A DNA stretch of 64,000 nucleotides from G020354785 sp964521285 (lineage in GTDB: Bacteria > Bacteroidota > Bacteroidia > Bacteroidales > UBA10428), in the NCBI GenBank assembly GCA_964521285.1, contig CAZFQS010000007.1:62001-126000 (forward strand), written 5' to 3'. The position numbers were made by a program, and so were the translations under genes. Shown here in pieces: positions 53,117 to 62,764 of this stretch (position 1 is its first letter; each line of letters begins with the position of its first letter). Below the pieces are notes generated by a model that did no database searches, had not been told where the DNA came from, and saw only the letters and a program-made list of their open reading frames with translations.

Positions 53117-53146
53117 TTGCCCAAGTTGGTTTAGTTAGTAGTTTTG
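53117..53146 (+). promoter_or_regulatory. Consensus promoter with no gene, directly before a terminator
   Basis: TTG (53117-53119) and TAGTTTTG (53139-53146) are separated by exactly 19 bp on the plus strand, matching the consensus seen at rpsL and the EF-G2-like gene. No plus-strand gene follows; a strong hairpin begins only 16 bases after the -7 element. Confidence 0.5.
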
Positions 53147-53161
53147 TTTAATTTGTAAATT

Positions 53162-53192
53162 GAAGGCATTTGAACTCAAATGCCTTCTTTTT
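53162..53192 (+). terminator. Strong intrinsic terminator hairpin (plus-strand orientation)
   Basis: GAAGGCATTTGA (53162-53173) and TCAAATGCCTTC (53176-53187) form a perfect 12-bp inverted repeat with a 2-base centre, followed by TTTTT on the plus strand. On the minus strand the hairpin follows the PafA-like gene stop directly, but lacks a clean U-tract. It may end minus-strand transcripts weakly and a short plus-strand RNA efficiently. Confidence 0.7.
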
Positions 53193-54843
53193 ATTGAGTC
53201 AATTCCAAAATTGGATTACCTGTACAAGCATTGGGATATGTAATATTCAGAAAGGTTGAAATAGTAGGAGCAATATCAATAATATCAACAGGTCTCAGAA
53301 CAGTGCCCCTTCCTATTTTCCAACCATACCATATCAGTGGTATTCTGGAATCGTATGCATAAGATGAATTATGATTTGATAAGCCATCACCTTTTTCAAT
53401 CCAGCCTGCCTTAAGGTTTATTATTACGTCACCTGATCGTTTTTGATTAAATCCGTTCTGGATTTTTTTAAAAATGCCACTTGTGAAGTCTGTTGTCTGC
53501 AAAGTTGTTGATGTAATAGTATTTGCCACTCCTGAAAATTGCAGTATAAACTGGGCAGTATAATTCTGGAATTCACTCAAAGGTATTTTAGCATCTTCAA
53601 TGAGTGTGCGATTTAAATATATTTGCTGTGAGTGATATGCTTTAATCCAGTCACCCTTACCGTAAACATTGTCCAAAGCACTTTTCAGCAATGATATAGC
53701 CCCGTTCTGATTAAAATATCCCGCAGGAATTTTATGATCAGTCAGATAATCGGGTATGGGTGCTACACCATGGTCCGATGTGAGATATATTAACACATTC
53801 TCTTTACCAATATTTGAGTCAATAAAACTCAGAAAATGTGCTATCTCTTTATCAAGTCTCAGGAATACATCCTCGATTTCAACCGAATTCGGCCCAAACA
53901 GGCTGCCTATATTCTCTGTTGCGGTGAAAGACACTGTAATTATATCAGTATATTCGTCTTTCCCCAGATTCTCATTTACTATAACTGAAATGGCGAAGTC
54001 TTTAACAAGTGAATTTCCAAAAGGTGTTGATTTAAGAATATTATAATCTGTCTGTCGGTTTTTTGTATTAACAAGCTTAGGCAGGTTATATGGAAATATT
54101 GTGCGGCCTTTTATTCCCGTTTCGTACTTATTATCATCGGGCAGGCTCTCGGTATATTCATATAAAGGCAGAAGTGTATTCCATTCTCTTTCAAGATAAG
54201 TATCCGGAAATCTCTTATTATTAAAATCGTTTACCCATGATGGAAGTGAATCGGCATAATATGTGCTTGTGACCCAATTACCGGATTTTGTATCCAACCA
54301 GTATGCCATATTTGCGGTATGCCCGCTGGAAAGTATAGCTGGTGCAGCATCCAGAGAGATTCCAAATACTTTGGATTCTAAGTTATTTGACAGGCGAAGT
54401 TCATCAGAGTATGTTGTGCATAATAAATTCTTTGGCGAATATTTGCCTGCTTCATTGCTGCAGCCAATAGTATTATATTTATCATCTTCAATGTTTTGTT
54501 CAATCTTGTCCTGTAAATTCAGATACCATTCCTTTGAAACAATTCCGTGGTTAGCCGGGAGCGTTCCGGTGGCAATTGTTGAATGACCTACTCCTTCCTG
54601 CGATAATAAATAATTAAAGCTTGTATTTTTACAGAATGTACCCCGGGTAATTAGTTTTTTAAAACCGTTTTCTTCAAACTTATTCCAGTAACGGTAGATA
54701 TAATCATATCTCATCTGGCTGATTACTATTCCAATAATTAATCTGGGTTTTTCAGATGGAATGCGGGTATTATTTTGGGCGAAACATAAAGTACTACTTA
54801 ATAAATTCGCAACTATTACAATCGGCAGCAGGCGGCATTTCAT
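53191..54843 (-). CDS. PafA/alkaline phosphatase-superfamily protein with a dismantled active site (probable pseudoenzyme)
   Basis: This 550-residue protein has a signal peptide (1-22, ending LCFAQ) and aligns throughout with PafA-type phosphomonoesterases (MRYDYIYRYWNKFEENGFKK, FGPNSVEIEDVFLRLDKEIA, TSDHGVAPIPDYL). Key positions differ. The metal-ligand Asp of DQMR is S42. The Thr nucleophile site (YTGPGH) is E83 in QEGVGH. The phosphate-contact KDR is D165-A166-A167. The Asp/His pair of the second site is E310/S314. D357-H358 and H491 remain. Phosphatase activity seems unlikely; binding or scaffolding is possible. Ligand assignments are from memory of PafA. Confidence 0.82.
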   Translation of the reverse strand: MKCRLLPIVIVANLLSSTLCFAQNNTRIPSEKPRLIIGIVISQMRYDYIYRYWNKFEENGFKKLITRGTFCKNTSFNYLLSQEGVGHSTIATGTLPANHGIVSKEWYLNLQDKIEQNIEDDKYNTIGCSNEAGKYSPKNLLCTTYSDELRLSNNLESKVFGISLDAAPAILSSGHTANMAYWLDTKSGNWVTSTYYADSLPSWVNDFNNKRFPDTYLEREWNTLLPLYEYTESLPDDNKYETGIKGRTIFPYNLPKLVNTKNRQTDYNILKSTPFGNSLVKDFAISVIVNENLGKDEYTDIITVSFTATENIGSLFGPNSVEIEDVFLRLDKEIAHFLSFIDSNIGKENVLIYLTSDHGVAPIPDYLTDHKIPAGYFNQNGAISLLKSALDNVYGKGDWIKAYHSQQIYLNRTLIEDAKIPLSEFQNYTAQFILQFSGVANTITSTTLQTTDFTSGIFKKIQNGFNQKRSGDVIINLKAGWIEKGDGLSNHNSSYAYDSRIPLIWYGWKIGRGTVLRPVDIIDIAPTISTFLNITYPNACTGNPILELTQ

Positions 54844-55106
54844 ATTCGGTATTAAATAACTGTTAATTCTTTAGATTCAATATATTTTCAATACATAAAA
54901 ATGCTTCAATAGTATAAAACTATATATTTTACATTTTAAAAATAAATCTGCTAAGATAGATTTTTTTAAATCTTTTTAACAAAATAAATTATATATGTTG
55001 GAATTGGGAAGTTTAAAAATGTTAATAAAGGTGGTAACCGTACGCGGACTTATGCTAATTACAAAACAGGACTGTTGATATTTGTTGAGAATATTAATCT
55101 TTGGTT

Positions 55107-56204
55107 TCAGACATTAAATCTTATATGCAAAATGTCACCGTCAGCAACTGTGTAATTCTTTCCTTCAATGGACAGCTTACCTTTTTCCCTGCAGGTATGT
55201 TCTGAGCCCAAAGTGACAAAATCTTCATATTTAATAACCTCAGCCCGTATAAATCCGCGTTCCATATCACTATGTACAATTCCTGCTGCCTGTTGTGCTG
55301 TCGAACCTTTCTTTACAGTCCATGCCCTTATTTCATTCCGGTTCATAGTAAAAAAAGAAATTAAGTTAAGCAGGGAATATGCTGAGCGAATCAAACGATT
55401 AACACCTGGTTCACTTAATCCAGCTTCATTCAGAAATTCTATTCTGTCTTTTTCTTCTTCAAATTCTGAGATTTCAGCTTCGAGCTGACCTGCGACGATA
55501 ATAATTTCTGCATTTTGATCTTTAAGGGCTTCCTTAACCTGATCTACATAATTGTTACCATTTTTTGCGGCATCGTCATTTACATTGCATACATAGATGA
55601 TTGGTTTGACTGTTAGCAGGAACAAATCTTCAATATACTTTTTATCTGATTCGTCAACTTCCAGGCTCCTGATATTCTTAAATGAATCAAGATGGGCTTT
55701 TACTTTGTCTAATATTTCAATTCCATGTATGGAGTCTTTATCTCCTGATTTGGCAACATGTTTAACTTGTTCTGTTTTTTTCTCAACTGATTCCAGATCC
55801 TTTAACTGCAACTCAAAATCAATAGTCTCAATATCTCTTACCGGATCAACTGAACCGTCAATATGTGGTAATTTCTCATCATCAAAGCATCGGAGTACAT
55901 GTATCAGTGCATCAGTATTTCTGATATCTCCAAGGAACTTGTTGCCAACACCTTCACCCTTATTTGATCCTTTTGTTAAACCAGGAATATCTACTATTTC
56001 GACTGTTGCCTGTATAATCTTTCCTGCCGGATGTAGTTTAGCCAGTTCATTTAACCTGGAATCTGGTACATTAATAAAACTTAGATTTGACTTACTGGAA
56101 CCAAAGGCATAACTTGTAGTTTCCACCTTGGTATTTGACATGCAGTTAAAAATCGTGGTTTTACCTACATTGGCTACTCCAATAATTCCGCATTTTAATG
56201 CCAT
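55107..56204 (-). CDS. ychF: Redox/ribosome-associated P-loop ATPase YchF (OLA1 family)
   Basis: This 365-residue Obg-related ATPase has P-loop GVANVGKT (residues 9-16), G3 DIPGLTKGSNKGEGVGNKFL (~72-91), the G4-like NVND, and a C-terminal TGS domain (FFTMNRNEIRAWTVKKGSTA, MERGFIRAEVIKYEDFV). YchF prefers ATP over GTP and associates with ribosomes. It is a single gene, divergent from the nuclease-ATPase pair. Confidence 0.96.
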   Translation of the reverse strand: MALKCGIIGVANVGKTTIFNCMSNTKVETTSYAFGSSKSNLSFINVPDSRLNELAKLHPAGKIIQATVEIVDIPGLTKGSNKGEGVGNKFLGDIRNTDALIHVLRCFDDEKLPHIDGSVDPVRDIETIDFELQLKDLESVEKKTEQVKHVAKSGDKDSIHGIEILDKVKAHLDSFKNIRSLEVDESDKKYIEDLFLLTVKPIIYVCNVNDDAAKNGNNYVDQVKEALKDQNAEIIIVAGQLEAEISEFEEEKDRIEFLNEAGLSEPGVNRLIRSAYSLLNLISFFTMNRNEIRAWTVKKGSTAQQAAGIVHSDMERGFIRAEVIKYEDFVTLGSEHTCREKGKLSIEGKNYTVADGDILHIRFNV

Positions 56205-56360
56205 CGTATTTTATTTTTAATTAGAAATACAGATGTGGTTTATAACTTATCTGGAAATTACGTTATTTCCATTTAATATAAAAGATATTGTTATATTTTG
56301 AATGAACCCGAAATAAGAATATATTTATCAATAATATAAAACTACGATTTTTATTTTTTA

Positions 56361-56368
56361 TAAGTTTG
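56361..56368 (+). promoter_or_regulatory. -7 element upstream of the YhaO/YhaN-like pair
   Basis: TAAGTTTG matches TAnnTTTG, 58 bp before the start at 56427. No TTG box occurs at 19-20 bp. A palindrome-like GGAAATTACGTTATTTCC lies further upstream at 56253-56270. Confidence 0.35.
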
Positions 56369-56426
56369 TTAATAGTAAATTTATTATTATTACCGGGTTG
56401 TTACCAGGTTTTTTATCTTCCTTAAT

Positions 56427-57692
56427 ATGACGAAACTCAGGTTCATACATACTGCAGACCTTCATCTTGATACACCCTTTAAAGGGCTTAGCAGCTGGAA
56501 CAGGGACTTGGCCGGTAAGTTGAAAGATGCCACATTCAAAAGTTTCGGAAAGATTATTGATTTATGCCTTAAGGAAAATGTTGACTTTCTTGTAATATCA
56601 GGGGACGTTTTCGAAAGTGATAACTTAAGCCTTGCAGCCCAGTTGAAATTTGTCTCTGAGTTAAGGAGATTATCTGATAACGGAATTCCTGCATACTTTG
56701 TCTGTGGTAATCATGATCCGCTGAATTCATGGATTGACACAACCCGGCTTCCTGAAAATGTATATCGCTATGAATCTTTAAGGGTCAGTAGTTTCATATA
56801 TACTAAGGATAAAAAGCCAGTAGCCGAAATTTACGGTATTAGTTTTCAGGACAAAGTTATTAAAGATAACCTTGCCCTTAAATTTAGATTAACGGACAAT
56901 CCGTCACCCATTTCAATTGCAGTTTTGCATGGGACTGTAGGTATAGCGGGCCCACATGAGAATTATGCACCCTTCAAAGTGAAGGATGTACTGAATATGG
57001 GATTTACATACTGGGCTTTAGGGCATATTCATAAGAGACAGATAATTAATGAGTCCGGGCCGGTTATTGTATATCCGGGTAATCCCCAGGGCAGGGATTT
57101 TGGCGAGACCGGGGCAAAAGGCTGTTATTTGGTCGAAATTGATACAGAAAGCAACGTGAATCTTAAATTCATGCCTGTCCAGCTTATCAGGTTTGAAGAA
57201 ATTGAAATAGATTTAACAGATGAGGACAAAATTGACAGCCTATGGGATAAAATAGAGAAAAGCAGGAATAGCATTAAAGATTATGATGAAAACGTTAGCT
57301 ATATTCTGAGAGTTAATCTGGCAGGGAGAACAGCCTTGCATGCTCATCTGAATAAACCGGGAGAATTGGAAAAACTGCAGGAACATTTCAATGAGGGACA
57401 ATTGGACCAGATATATTTTACATGGATTGACCGGTTTGAGTTAAGTACCAGACCCGTTATTGATGTTGAGCAGATTAAGAAAGGAAATGATTTTACTGCA
57501 GAGATATTAAAAGCATTTAATGAATATGAAGCAGATTTAAACAGGCTGGAAGAACTTATTAATAATATAGATAAGGAATTTATGACCTATCGTATTAAGG
57601 AAGAAATTGAAGCGCTCCAGAAATATGAACACAGGGAGATCCTCGAAAAAGCAAAGTGGAAACTTCTTGATCAACTTATAAGAGAAATATGA
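56427..57692 (+). CDS. YhaO/SbcD-like metallophosphoesterase (DNA repair nuclease)
   Basis: This 421-residue calcineurin-type enzyme has metal-site motifs in order: HTADLHLD (D11, H13), ISGDVFESD, CGNHDPL, VLHGTVG and ALGHIHKR. The C-terminal ~150 residues are helical and likely bind the partner ATPase. The stop overlaps the next start by 4 bp (ATGA). The pair resembles B. subtilis YhaO-YhaN more than SbcD-SbcC. A role in DNA end processing is inferred from Mre11-Rad50-type complexes. Confidence 0.9.
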   Translation: MTKLRFIHTADLHLDTPFKGLSSWNRDLAGKLKDATFKSFGKIIDLCLKENVDFLVISGDVFESDNLSLAAQLKFVSELRRLSDNGIPAYFVCGNHDPLNSWIDTTRLPENVYRYESLRVSSFIYTKDKKPVAEIYGISFQDKVIKDNLALKFRLTDNPSPISIAVLHGTVGIAGPHENYAPFKVKDVLNMGFTYWALGHIHKRQIINESGPVIVYPGNPQGRDFGETGAKGCYLVEIDTESNVNLKFMPVQLIRFEEIEIDLTDEDKIDSLWDKIEKSRNSIKDYDENVSYILRVNLAGRTALHAHLNKPGELEKLQEHFNEGQLDQIYFTWIDRFELSTRPVIDVEQIKKGNDFTAEILKAFNEYEADLNRLEELINNIDKEFMTYRIKEEIEALQKYEHREILEKAKWKLLDQLIREI

Positions 57693-60364
57693 TATTTAGG
57701 GAGATACATATAGACGGATTTGGTATATTCAATAACTTTTCATTAACCCGCCTTAAGCCAGGTGTTAACATCATCCTGGGAAATAATGAAGCAGGAAAAT
57801 CCACATTGCTTAAGTTTTTAAGATATACCCTGTTTGGATATCCAAAATCAACAGAACAAAGAATGGCCCCCCTGAACGGTGGAGAACACAGGGGACGAAT
57901 AAAAGCCATACTGTCAGATAAAAAAATTGTGACTTTTGAAAGGATAGCCGGTAGCAGCGGAGGGAATATTAATCTTATGTATGACGGGAGATCAATCGAA
58001 GATCAGGTTCTTTGGAGTCAGTTACTTGGCAATGCGACAAAGGATATTTTTGAGAACGTTTATGCTTTCTCCCTGGATGAATTAACCGGCTGGGGCCAAT
58101 TATCGGCATCCGGCGTTGAGGACAAAATATTCAGTGTTGGTTTGGGCCTGCGAAATATTTCAATTAGTGATGTGGAAGGAAATATTCAACAACAAGTTGA
58201 TGAGATTTACACTCAAAGGGGTAGCAAACAAATTATTCCTTTAGTAATAAAAGAAATAAATACCAGAAAAACCCGGATCCGGGAAATCCAGAGTAATCTG
58301 CCCAGGTACAGGGACCTGAACCTTAATATAAAGCAACTTGAAGAAGATATCTGCAGCATTGAGGCACAAATAAAAAAGGACGGAATTGAAAGTGACAGAT
58401 TGCATAATTACCTGAGATGTTACGAAAGTTTTGTTACTATAATAAATATTAACAGAGAGTTAGACTCACTGCCGGAATTGCATGGGTACCCTGAGGATGG
58501 AGTGGGGCGCTTAAAGGAGCTTGAAAGAGAAGAACAGGCGCTTAATGATAAAATTCACGGATTAAGGGACGGGAGTGAAGAAGAAAAGGGAATTGAAGAA
58601 CTGGAAGAGGAAATAGGCAATATTTCATTTAATTCCGCAATATTAGAGAGAGAGGATAAAGTAGAATACCTTGTAACAAACCTGGAAAAATACAGATCAG
58701 CAATAACAGACAGGATGGAAGATGATATAAAAACTGATAACCTTGACAGGTCGATAAAGCAAAAATTAAAAAATATTAGCGCTAAATGGACGGAAAAAGA
58801 TTTGATTGATTTTTCCGATATCATATCTCATCAGGACAGGATTAATGATTTTAAAATGAAATTCGATGAAATAAAAGACAGTAAAATAAAGATTGAAGGA
58901 CAAAGAGATGCTTTACAAACTACAGAAACTCATTTAAATATAAAAATCATATCCATTTTAGTCTCGGTAATTTTCATAATTGGTTCAATAACAGCTTTAT
59001 ATTATTCACTTTATGTTTTAGGAGCATCTCTGGTCATGATCTCCCTGATAATATTTTTATTCGGAAGGAAGTCTTTAACTAAAGAAAGGTCACCGGGAAA
59101 TATTCAACACCAGATAACAGAATTAAAAGACAGGGAAGAAAAATTAAAGACCGGGTATGAAAAATATTTAGCAGAATTAAATCTTCAAAAATCTCTGTCA
59201 ACAGATTCCGTGTTTGAGATATTAAGGACAATTGGCCAGGTAAATACAGAAATAAATGACAGGGATGCACTGAAAAGAAAACAGGAGGAACAAAGAATAC
59301 CCTTTATAGAAAAATTTGAACAAGAGGTAATATCCTTCCAGGATATTCTGGCAGTTAAGGAACCAGAAGACAATATAGAATTATCAGTAAATCAGATAAT
59401 AAGTGAATTTAATACTGCTAAAGAGCAATCTCATAACAAAGAAGTTTTAAAACAAAAATTAACCGGGAAGCAGAAAGAACTGGAAAGAACAGAAATCAAA
59501 CTGGAAAATATTAAAGAAAAACTCGCGGAATTGTTGAAATCTATTGATGCAAAAGACAGGGAAGATTTTAAGAAAAAATATGAACAAGACAATAAAGTTA
59601 AAGAATTGGCTGAAGACCGGAAAAATGCAGTTGTAAATATTGAAACTGTAGTCGGACTCAACAAATCAGGTGAAGTGATAGAATTTCTTAAAACCAGGAA
59701 TATTGATGATATTAAGAAAGAAAAGAACGATCTGGATGATAAAATTGAACTGGATGAACTGGAACTAAAAAATAAAAATACAGAATTAGGGGAAAAGAAA
59801 AACGAATTAAAGCGAATCGAAGGAGAATCTGAACTTGCAGAGATTATGACCGGACTGGAATCTGAAAGGCAAAAGTTGCATGATGCTTATAAAAACTGGA
59901 TGGCCGGGGAAATTGCAGTGAAATTACTGACAGATGTAAAAAGTGAATACGAAAAAGAAAAACAGCCTGAAGTAATAAAAAATTCTAATAACTATTTCAG
60001 CAAAATAACTGGAGAAAGATATAAAAGAATAAACGTATCACTTGATGAAAAAGGAGTAACTGTTTTTGATGCCAGGGAAGCTTCAAAAAAGATAGAGCAG
60101 CTTAGCAGGGGAACTAAGGAGCAGCTGCTAATAAGCTTAAGGCTGGGATTTATTGAAGAATATGAAAGAAAAGCTGAACCATTACCTGTGATTGTCGATG
60201 AAGTTCTGGTGAATTTTGATCCAAACAGGGCTAAAAGAACTGCAGAGGTTTTTCATGAATTTGGAAGGAACCGGCAAATCCTTATTTTTACATGTCACCC
60301 GGAAACAGTTAAGTATTTTAAACCAAAAGACATTAATCAGATACATATTAATGACAGCGATTAA
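57689..60364 (+). CDS. YhaN-like SMC/Rad50-type ATPase with a central membrane hairpin
   Basis: This 891-residue protein has an N-terminal ATPase half with Walker A GNNEAGKST (residues 31-39), then long coiled coils. Two adjacent hydrophobic segments (~417-458) probably cross the membrane. The C-terminal half has signature LSRGTKEQLLISLRLG, Walker B VIVDEVLVNFD and switch His (TCHPE). Membrane segments within the coiled coil are a feature of YhaN rather than SbcC. It overlaps the phosphoesterase gene and very likely forms a complex with it at the inner membrane. Confidence 0.88.
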   Translation: MIFREIHIDGFGIFNNFSLTRLKPGVNIILGNNEAGKSTLLKFLRYTLFGYPKSTEQRMAPLNGGEHRGRIKAILSDKKIVTFERIAGSSGGNINLMYDGRSIEDQVLWSQLLGNATKDIFENVYAFSLDELTGWGQLSASGVEDKIFSVGLGLRNISISDVEGNIQQQVDEIYTQRGSKQIIPLVIKEINTRKTRIREIQSNLPRYRDLNLNIKQLEEDICSIEAQIKKDGIESDRLHNYLRCYESFVTIININRELDSLPELHGYPEDGVGRLKELEREEQALNDKIHGLRDGSEEEKGIEELEEEIGNISFNSAILEREDKVEYLVTNLEKYRSAITDRMEDDIKTDNLDRSIKQKLKNISAKWTEKDLIDFSDIISHQDRINDFKMKFDEIKDSKIKIEGQRDALQTTETHLNIKIISILVSVIFIIGSITALYYSLYVLGASLVMISLIIFLFGRKSLTKERSPGNIQHQITELKDREEKLKTGYEKYLAELNLQKSLSTDSVFEILRTIGQVNTEINDRDALKRKQEEQRIPFIEKFEQEVISFQDILAVKEPEDNIELSVNQIISEFNTAKEQSHNKEVLKQKLTGKQKELERTEIKLENIKEKLAELLKSIDAKDREDFKKKYEQDNKVKELAEDRKNAVVNIETVVGLNKSGEVIEFLKTRNIDDIKKEKNDLDDKIELDELELKNKNTELGEKKNELKRIEGESELAEIMTGLESERQKLHDAYKNWMAGEIAVKLLTDVKSEYEKEKQPEVIKNSNNYFSKITGERYKRINVSLDEKGVTVFDAREASKKIEQLSRGTKEQLLISLRLGFIEEYERKAEPLPVIVDEVLVNFDPNRAKRTAEVFHEFGRNRQILIFTCHPETVKYFKPKDINQIHINDSD

Positions 60365-60471
60365 TTTTCATCAGCGGCCCTGTCTGATATTCTGATTAAA
60401 CGTTAATATATGAATTCAGTGCATGCAGGTTCAAATGAATAAAGTTAATTTTATAAATTAATCTGCTTTAT

Positions 60472-60479
60472 TATTTTTG
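60472..60479 (+). promoter_or_regulatory. -7 element upstream of transketolase
   Basis: TATTTTTG matches TAnnTTTG, 33 bp before the transketolase start at 60512, giving a leader of roughly 25 nt. No TTG box was found at the expected spacing. Confidence 0.45.
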
Positions 60480-60511
60480 CAGGATAAAATAACAAATAAT
60501 TTAAATTAATT

Positions 60512-62557
60512 ATGGGCAAAGAAATAACAGATAAAGTAGCTGACAATATAAGAATTCTTTCAGCGGCCATGGTCGAAAATGCTAGTTCGGGACATCCCGG
60601 GGGGGCTATGGGCGGAGCTGATTTCATCAATATTCTTTATTCCGAGTTCCTTAACTGGGACCCGAATGATATGGAATGGAAAAACAGGGACAGGTTTTTT
60701 CTTGATCCGGGTCATATGTCTCCTATGCTATATTCAGTACTTACTCTTACAAAGAATTTTTCTATTGATGACCTTAAAAATTTTCGCCAGTGGGGTAGTC
60801 CTACACCCGGGCATCCAGAATTAAAGGTTAAAAGGGGAATTGAGAACACATCCGGCCCTCTTGGACAGGGACATGCAATGGCTGTTGGCGCTGCAATTAC
60901 CGAAAGGTTCCTTGTAGCTCGATTTGGTGAATGGATGGCACATAAGATTTATGCTTATATCTCAGACGGAGGCATACAGGAGGAAATTTCGCAGGCAGCA
61001 GGACGGATAGCAGGTTTCCTGGGATTAAGTAATTTTATTATGTTCTATGACTCTAACGACATTCAGTTATCTACCGAAACCAGTATTGTAACTAATGAAA
61101 ATACTGCAAAAAAATATGAAGCATGGGGATGGAAAGTAATTACGATAAATGGGAATGATCAGACTCAAATAAGGCAGGCTCTTAATGAAGCTCTTAAAGA
61201 GAAGGAGAAACCTACCCTTATAATTGGTAAAACTGTAATGGGTAAGGGAGCTTTAACAGAGGATGGCAAAAGCTTTGAGAGACAAACATCAACACATGGG
61301 ATGCCATTATCCAAAGCAGGGGGCTCAATTGAGAAATCAATTAAAAATCTTGGCGGTGATCCGAACGATCCGTTTAAAATATTTCCTGAAGTTAAGGAGT
61401 ATTATGCAGGAGTGATAATTAGGAAAGCTGAAGCTGCTAAAGTGAAAAAAGATCAGGAAAAGAAATGGGCAAAAGAAAATCCCGAACTGGCTGAAAAACT
61501 AAATCAGTTCTTTTCAGGTAAAGCTCCTGAAATTGACTATAGCATTATTCCACAGAAAGATAATGTAGCTACAAGGGTTGCATCCGGAGCAGTACTGGAG
61601 TACCTGGCACAGCATGTTGAAAATATGATTGTTGCATCAGCAGATTTGTCAAATAGTGATAAAACTGATGGTTTCCTGAAGTATACCAGGGCATTCAGAA
61701 AAGGTGACTTCACAGGTGCATTTTTACAGGCCGGAGTATCTGAATTAACAATGGCAGCCATAGCTAACGGAATGGCATTACATGGCGGAGTAACTCCTGC
61801 ATGCGGAACCTTTCTGGTATTCTCGGATTATATGAAACCAGCCTTGAGATTAGCAGCTTTAATGGGCCTGCCTGTAAAATTCATATGGACACATGATGCT
61901 TTTCGCGTAGGAGAAGACGGTCCGACACATCAGCCAGTTGAGCAGGAAGCACAGATAAGATTACTTGAACAATTAAAAAACCATGCCGGTGAGAATAGCA
62001 TGCTTGTTCTCAGACCAGCCGATGTACATGAGACAACAATTGCATGGAAAATGGCACTTGAAAATACTAAAACCCCTTCAGCACTTCTTTTATCAAGACA
62101 GAATATTAATAATCTTCCTGCCAGGAATAACTCAAACCGCTTTAAGGATGCCATGGAGGCACAAAAAGGAGCTTATATTGTTCAGGAAGCTGATGGAAAT
62201 CCTGACATAATATTAGTAGCAAATGGATCTGAGGTATCTACTTTGATAGAAGGAGCAAAAATGCTCAGAGCTGAAAAAGGACTGAAAGTACAGGTAGTAT
62301 CAGCTCCGTCAGAAGGACTATTCAGAAAGCAGGATAAATCCTACCAGAATAAGGTATTACCACCCGGTATACCTGCTTTTGGCTTAACAGCAGGGTTGCC
62401 TGTCACACTCAGAGGTCTGGTGGGAGCTACAGGAAAAGTGATCGGAGTTGAACATTTCGGATATTCAGCTCCCTATAAAGTTCTGGACGAAAAATTTGGC
62501 TTTACGCCGGAAAATGTTTTTAATAAAGCTGTTGAATATCTTGCTGAATTAAAATAA
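60512..62557 (+). CDS. tkt: Transketolase (single-chain)
   Basis: This 681-residue thiamine diphosphate enzyme transfers two-carbon units in the pentose phosphate pathway. Features are ASSGHPGGAMGGADF (residues 20-34), FLDPGHMSPMLY, TSGPLGQGHAMAVGAAI and the cofactor region YISDGGIQEEISQAAGRI. The pyrimidine-binding domain has ASADLSNSDKTDGF, and WTHDAFRVGEDGPTHQPVEQ holds the substrate His. It is full length, with its own -7 element. Confidence 0.96.
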   Translation: MGKEITDKVADNIRILSAAMVENASSGHPGGAMGGADFINILYSEFLNWDPNDMEWKNRDRFFLDPGHMSPMLYSVLTLTKNFSIDDLKNFRQWGSPTPGHPELKVKRGIENTSGPLGQGHAMAVGAAITERFLVARFGEWMAHKIYAYISDGGIQEEISQAAGRIAGFLGLSNFIMFYDSNDIQLSTETSIVTNENTAKKYEAWGWKVITINGNDQTQIRQALNEALKEKEKPTLIIGKTVMGKGALTEDGKSFERQTSTHGMPLSKAGGSIEKSIKNLGGDPNDPFKIFPEVKEYYAGVIIRKAEAAKVKKDQEKKWAKENPELAEKLNQFFSGKAPEIDYSIIPQKDNVATRVASGAVLEYLAQHVENMIVASADLSNSDKTDGFLKYTRAFRKGDFTGAFLQAGVSELTMAAIANGMALHGGVTPACGTFLVFSDYMKPALRLAALMGLPVKFIWTHDAFRVGEDGPTHQPVEQEAQIRLLEQLKNHAGENSMLVLRPADVHETTIAWKMALENTKTPSALLLSRQNINNLPARNNSNRFKDAMEAQKGAYIVQEADGNPDIILVANGSEVSTLIEGAKMLRAEKGLKVQVVSAPSEGLFRKQDKSYQNKVLPPGIPAFGLTAGLPVTLRGLVGATGKVIGVEHFGYSAPYKVLDEKFGFTPENVFNKAVEYLAELK

Positions 62558-62764
62558 AAGAGACAGGCTCTCCCCTCCGTATTCCTGGTTCACCATGCTG
62601 TGTTGTATTCATAGCGATTAAATCTTTATATGAATGATTGAAGTGAAATTTACTTTTATTAAACATAATAATTTATACTTATTAATAGTTGTTAAGAAAT
62701 GAAAAGATTTTTAAATGTTATTCTTTTAATTTTAGTTTAAATTTATCAGGATTAAATTTAAACT

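Noticed and set aside
55019..55078. 19-codon frame and shared 14-mer AATAAAGGTGGTAA (also near 40477)
   Set aside because: Two copies of a short AT-rich word in different contexts without flanking similarity do not support a repeat family or leader peptide.
55597..56112. 171-codon plus-strand open frame opposite ychF
   Set aside because: It is fully antisense to a well-supported YchF gene, with serine/phenylalanine-rich shadow composition and no promoter or homology.
62699..62740. 13-codon frame MKRFLNVILLILV before the VWA gene
   Set aside because: It looks like a signal-peptide start followed by a stop, but the VWA gene has its own signal peptide and start at 62765; probably chance in AT-rich DNA.
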